64,000 bases of DNA from Melghirimyces thermohalophilus (GTDB lineage: Bacteria > Bacillota > Bacilli > Thermoactinomycetales > DSM-45169): the NCBI RefSeq assembly GCF_900102685.1, contig NZ_FMZA01000013.1, forward strand, positions 39,043 through 103,042, written 5' to 3'. The notes under the pieces are model-generated. The model saw only the letters and a program-made list of their open reading frames with translations, did no database searches and was not told the DNA's origin. Both the position numbers and the translations under genes were made by a program. The number at the start of each line of letters is the position of its first letter. Positions within the stretch are counted from its first letter, which is position 1. Shown here one piece after another: positions 61,487-64,000 of this stretch.

Positions 61487-62389
61487 TTACTCATAAATAG
61501 GGACCTGGTAAGATTTCAACACCCACTTGGGAACGACGAAGCGGGCAGTGACCAAGGGGTCGACCATCTGACAAATCTCCGTTTGGCCGGTGGCGCTCAT
61601 CAGCATCGTCAGCTCCTCCAGTGGAAGATCGATATACTGAGAGAGATAGTCGATCATCTCTTCCACCGCTGTTTTGGCTGCTTCGTCCAGGGTGGAGGCA
61701 GAAGCGATAGTAACGAAGGAATCGGCATTTTCCAGACGGGGATTGGGAATGGAGAAACCTTTGATCACATCCAACTGAACGGTCACCTTGCCAGGGATCT
61801 CGATGCCCGAGACACAGACTTCTCCGTCTCCCATCGCCGCATGGAGGTCCCCCAGCCCAAACAGGGCCCCTTTCACAAACACCGGAAAATAGAGGGTGGC
61901 CCCTTCCGTGATCAGCTTATTGTCCATGTTGCCACCGTGGGAGCCGGGGGTCCCACAGGGGACCTCCCCTTCTGCGGGAGCCACACCTATCACCCCGATC
62001 ATCGGATTGAGCGGGATATGTAACTGCTCGTTGAAAATGGCTTTGCCGTCCCGGATGGCAATCGGTTTAGCGCTCAGTTTTTGGAGACGGTGACCCATCA
62101 CCCCCATTTTGGGGCCCGTGGCCATGATTCCCTGCTCCGCCCACTCGATCGTTTCGATGTGGACTTTCAAGATATCCCCTGGTTCCGCATCCTCCACCTC
62201 GATCGGACCGGTGGCGGGGTTGATTCGATCCCAATCCAAGGAGGTAAAGGTTTCGGTAGACGTCACCTGGTTGGTGAAACAATCATAAGTTTCGATCTCC
62301 ACACGTGCCGGCGCCGTCACCCGCACAATGGGCGCGTGGTTTTTACTGAAAGAATAAATCGACTTTTCACAGGATAGTTGAACCGTCAT
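61487..62389 (-). CDS. Acetamidase/formamidase family protein
   Basis: 300-residue FmdA/AmdA family amidase, which hydrolyses formamide or acetamide to ammonia and the acid. Conserved features: APIVRVTAPARVEIETYDCF, NPATGPIEVEDAEPGDILKV, HIPLNPMIGVIGVAPAEGE followed by TPGSHGGNMDNKLI, and ALFGLGDLHAAMGDGEVCVS. The start at 62389 follows AGAGGGGAATGGGGG; a frame extending to 62482 has no ribosome site. Monocistronic, convergent with pdxA2. Confidence 0.88.
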   Translation of the reverse strand: MTVQLSCEKSIYSFSKNHAPIVRVTAPARVEIETYDCFTNQVTSTETFTSLDWDRINPATGPIEVEDAEPGDILKVHIETIEWAEQGIMATGPKMGVMGHRLQKLSAKPIAIRDGKAIFNEQLHIPLNPMIGVIGVAPAEGEVPCGTPGSHGGNMDNKLITEGATLYFPVFVKGALFGLGDLHAAMGDGEVCVSGIEIPGKVTVQLDVIKGFSIPNPRLENADSFVTIASASTLDEAAKTAVEEMIDYLSQYIDLPLEELTMLMSATGQTEICQMVDPLVTARFVVPKWVLKSYQVPIYE

Positions 62390-62660
62390 CCCCCATTCCC
62401 CTCTTTTTGATCCCAGCATAGCACAGGAATCGTGCCGGAGAAAGTAATCCGAAAAAAGCTCGTTGGTGATCGATCGGATCATGCGGAACCACAGATCCTG
62501 GTCATTGAAGAAGGAGGCTTAGGCTATAGGGATTAGTCATCTGTGCGCTTGATCATTTTTCGAAGGTTTGTTTTGAAATTTGCAAATGAAAGGAAAAATT
62601 AATACGAAATGGACACAAAAGGAAACTGCGGTACGAATGATTACTCGAGGAGGGATGAAG

Positions 62661-63878
62661 ATGAAAAAGTTGTTGAGCAGTCTGATAGTCGGTGTGTTAG
62701 CCGTCGGAGGGTTGGGAACTAGCGCTCCTTCAACCGTTTATGCAACGGAAGCCATGTGTGATAATGATGCGGTTGGTTATCCTTGCTCCAATGGATCTTA
62801 TGGAAGTTGGACCTATCGAAGTGGATACAGTGGGGACCAAAACGGAGATGATCGCCTTGCCCGAAACGATTCCTATCGGTGGTATCACTGGGACTACGAC
62901 TATTCCTATAACAATCCAGAACTCTCCGTATGGCTCAACAACTCCGATTTTACGAACCCTGCTGCGAACTATTTTATAAAAAATAGTTCCGGTCACTATT
63001 CTGTTGGTGATATTAACCAGAATACAGCACCTGGTGGCTGGAGTTACATCGGTGCTGTTAGTGGATCGATGAATGGAGTCGACGTGACTCAACACGGCGA
63101 TTACGCAAACACATATACCGGTGCGGACATGGTCAATTTGTACAGCCTGCCGACTGCTTCGGTGAACCATTTGACCGATCAAACCTACCATACCAACTCC
63201 GCAATCGCCTCCATTCAAAAGAAAATGTTGAATGCGGTGGATCATTACCAAAACATCCAAGGATCCTTCCACATCCATTTCCAAAACAACGGACAAAATG
63301 AAACGGTCGAATTTCAGGTGGATGAAGGAAAAATACCGGGAAGCCATGTGAAGGTGACCAAAGCAAACGGAACCGTCTTTGAAACCAAGTCAAACGGGAA
63401 AGAACAGCTGGTGATGAACCATCAGAAAGAGCAGTTCTCCAAATCGAAAGTGGCTCCTCAAAAAGAATTCAACGGACCGCGTCATTTTACTAATGAAAAA
63501 GGGCAATCGGTCTTTGTCCAGCGGCAAGATCCGGCATCGGCCTATGTTGCCAAAGAAGTGACTTTCCCGCAAAACTACGCATTCTGGCTGCGTAACAAGG
63601 AAAATAAAGTCGTGGGCCATGACAAGATGTTTAACCGGGATATCACGGTGATCGAGGGGAAACACAACGAGTATCTCTCCAAGAAGTTAGGAGCTACCAC
63701 CTATAAAATGTGGGTGGATACTGAGACAGGCGTGCTGTTGAAGCTGATCGGGACGGATCGGAACGGGGACGAAGCCTATCACATCAAGGTGCAAGACATT
63801 CAGTTCAACCAAGGGGTCAACACCCAACAATTTGCTCCGGTGGTGCCTAAGGATTGGGAAAAGATGAAGGAAAAATAA
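62661..63878 (+). CDS. Secreted protein with LolA/RseB-like C-terminal half
   Basis: 405 residues. Signal peptide KKLLSSLIVGVLAVGGLG then SAPSTVYA, cleavage near residue 29. Residues 30-170 are rich in Y, W, N, D and S (GSYGSWTYRSGYSGDQNGDD; RWYHWDYDYSYNNPELSVW) and not recognised. From about residue 185 it resembles the MucB/RseB-LolA fold (GSFHIHFQNNGQNETVEFQV; TYKMWVDTETGVLLKLIG; IQFNQGVNTQQFAPVVP), as in Bacillota sigma-factor regulators and lipoprotein carriers. ATG 62661, six bases after AGGAGGG, is chosen over the abutting ATG 62655. Confidence 0.75.
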   Translation: MKKLLSSLIVGVLAVGGLGTSAPSTVYATEAMCDNDAVGYPCSNGSYGSWTYRSGYSGDQNGDDRLARNDSYRWYHWDYDYSYNNPELSVWLNNSDFTNPAANYFIKNSSGHYSVGDINQNTAPGGWSYIGAVSGSMNGVDVTQHGDYANTYTGADMVNLYSLPTASVNHLTDQTYHTNSAIASIQKKMLNAVDHYQNIQGSFHIHFQNNGQNETVEFQVDEGKIPGSHVKVTKANGTVFETKSNGKEQLVMNHQKEQFSKSKVAPQKEFNGPRHFTNEKGQSVFVQRQDPASAYVAKEVTFPQNYAFWLRNKENKVVGHDKMFNRDITVIEGKHNEYLSKKLGATTYKMWVDTETGVLLKLIGTDRNGDEAYHIKVQDIQFNQGVNTQQFAPVVPKDWEKMKEK

Positions 63879-63910
63879 AAAAACAAAAAAAGAGCAGGGA
63901 TCGTTATTGA

Positions 63911-64000
63911 TGTGCACCCCTTAAAGTAGACACAGGAAAAACCCCCTGTGAACGGAACTACTTTTAAGGGGTGTTTTCATGGCGAAAAAAGGACAGAAGT
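63911..64000 (+). mobile_element. Left end of an IS3-type insertion sequence (partial)
   Basis: The end TGTGCACCCCTTAAAGTAGA begins at 63911, followed by the inverted copy CTACTTTTAAGGGGTG (63958-63973) and an inner CACAGG/CCTGTG pair (63931-63949), so the first 65 bases can fold into one long hairpin. ATG at 63979, with AAGGGGTG upstream, opens a frame MAKKGQK, which looks like the start of an IS3-family OrfA. The element runs beyond the window. Confidence 0.6.
63979..64000 (+). CDS. Probable transposase OrfA (3' partial, cut by window edge)
   Basis: Only MAKKGQK is in the window. The basic start, the AAGGGGTG ribosome site and the position immediately inside an IS-like terminal sequence support an IS3-family helix-turn-helix OrfA. 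Too short for certainty. Confidence 0.45.

Noticed and set aside
62730..63347. 205-residue minus-strand frame in the secreted protein gene
   Set aside because: Antisense of a gene with clear signal peptide and ribosome site; isoleucine/valine-rich composition is an artefact of the Asn/Asp/Tyr-rich sense strand.
1..64000. tRNA, rRNA or CRISPR array
   Set aside because: No cloverleaf-like segments, rRNA cores or regularly spaced direct repeats were noticed in the intergenic regions.

Overview
The window looks like a chromosomal segment of a Gram-positive, spore-former-like Bacillota. A Thermoactinomycetaceae-type genome (Kroppenstedtia, Melghirimyces, Desmospora) is my best guess, but the genus cannot be fixed from the sequence alone. 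Supporting signs are the gene order rpsP-khpA-rimM-trmD-rplS-lepB-rbgA-rnhB, a Geobacillus-style mtlA-mtlR-mtlF-mtlD operon, class Ib nrdIEF behind two NrdR boxes, CcpA-type cre sites, strong AGGAGG ribosome sites and many TTG/GTG starts. Most of the backbone is GC-rich. Two blocks are clearly AT-rich and look acquired: about 20.1-26.8 kb (galactitol/polyol PTS) and about 34.65-40.65 kb (reductive pyrimidine catabolism).

Layout. 1-5.1 kb: translation and ribosome-maturation genes, then yraN. 5.1-8.0 kb: an unknown coiled-coil protein, the branched-chain amino acid carrier BrnQ and an S51-type peptidase. 8.0-13.5 kb: complete mannitol PTS operon. 13.5-17.5 kb: glycerate kinase, an SLC13-type anion permease and a dicarboxylate/amino acid symporter. 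17.9-19.9 kb: a protein with calcium-loop-like repeats and a DAO-type oxidoreductase. 20.2-26.8 kb: PRD regulator, EIIA, EIIB, EIIC and two zinc polyol dehydrogenases, with two very small genes between the dehydrogenases. 26.8-31.7 kb: a gene graveyard (IS3 relic, frameshifted tandem DivIVA-domain gene, permease fragments, 3'-truncated D-aminoacylase) around an intact sugar-dehydrogenase lipoprotein and a D-threonine-aldolase-like protein. 32.0-34.0 kb: aconitase. 34.0-34.2 kb: ECF sigma relic. 34.8-40.6 kb: preT-preA-dihydropyrimidinase-unknown-amidohydrolase. 40.9-42.5 kb: comM. 42.7-43.2 kb: broken DHA2 transporter. 43.3-49.1 kb: LacI regulator, sugar ABC transporter and GH13 glucosidase. 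49.3-52.8 kb: nrdIEF. 53.0-56.2 kb: succinate-semialdehyde dehydrogenase, a small membrane protein and a ring-cleaving dioxygenase. 56.4-61.4 kb: PrpR-like regulator, KdgT-type permease, DUF1537 kinase and PdxA2 (four-carbon acid-sugar catabolism). 61.5-64.0 kb: acetamidase, a secreted LolA/RseB-like protein and the left end of an IS3-type element cut by the window edge.

The catabolic loci follow one design: a local regulator beside a transporter and its first enzymes, often with a cre-like site at the promoter. I saw no tRNA, rRNA or CRISPR array. The points most worth a second look are the two tiny coupled genes in the polyol PTS operon, the PrpR-like activator that has lost its sigma-54 contact loop, the unknown 81-residue protein in the pyrimidine operon, and the set of decayed genes in the junction regions.
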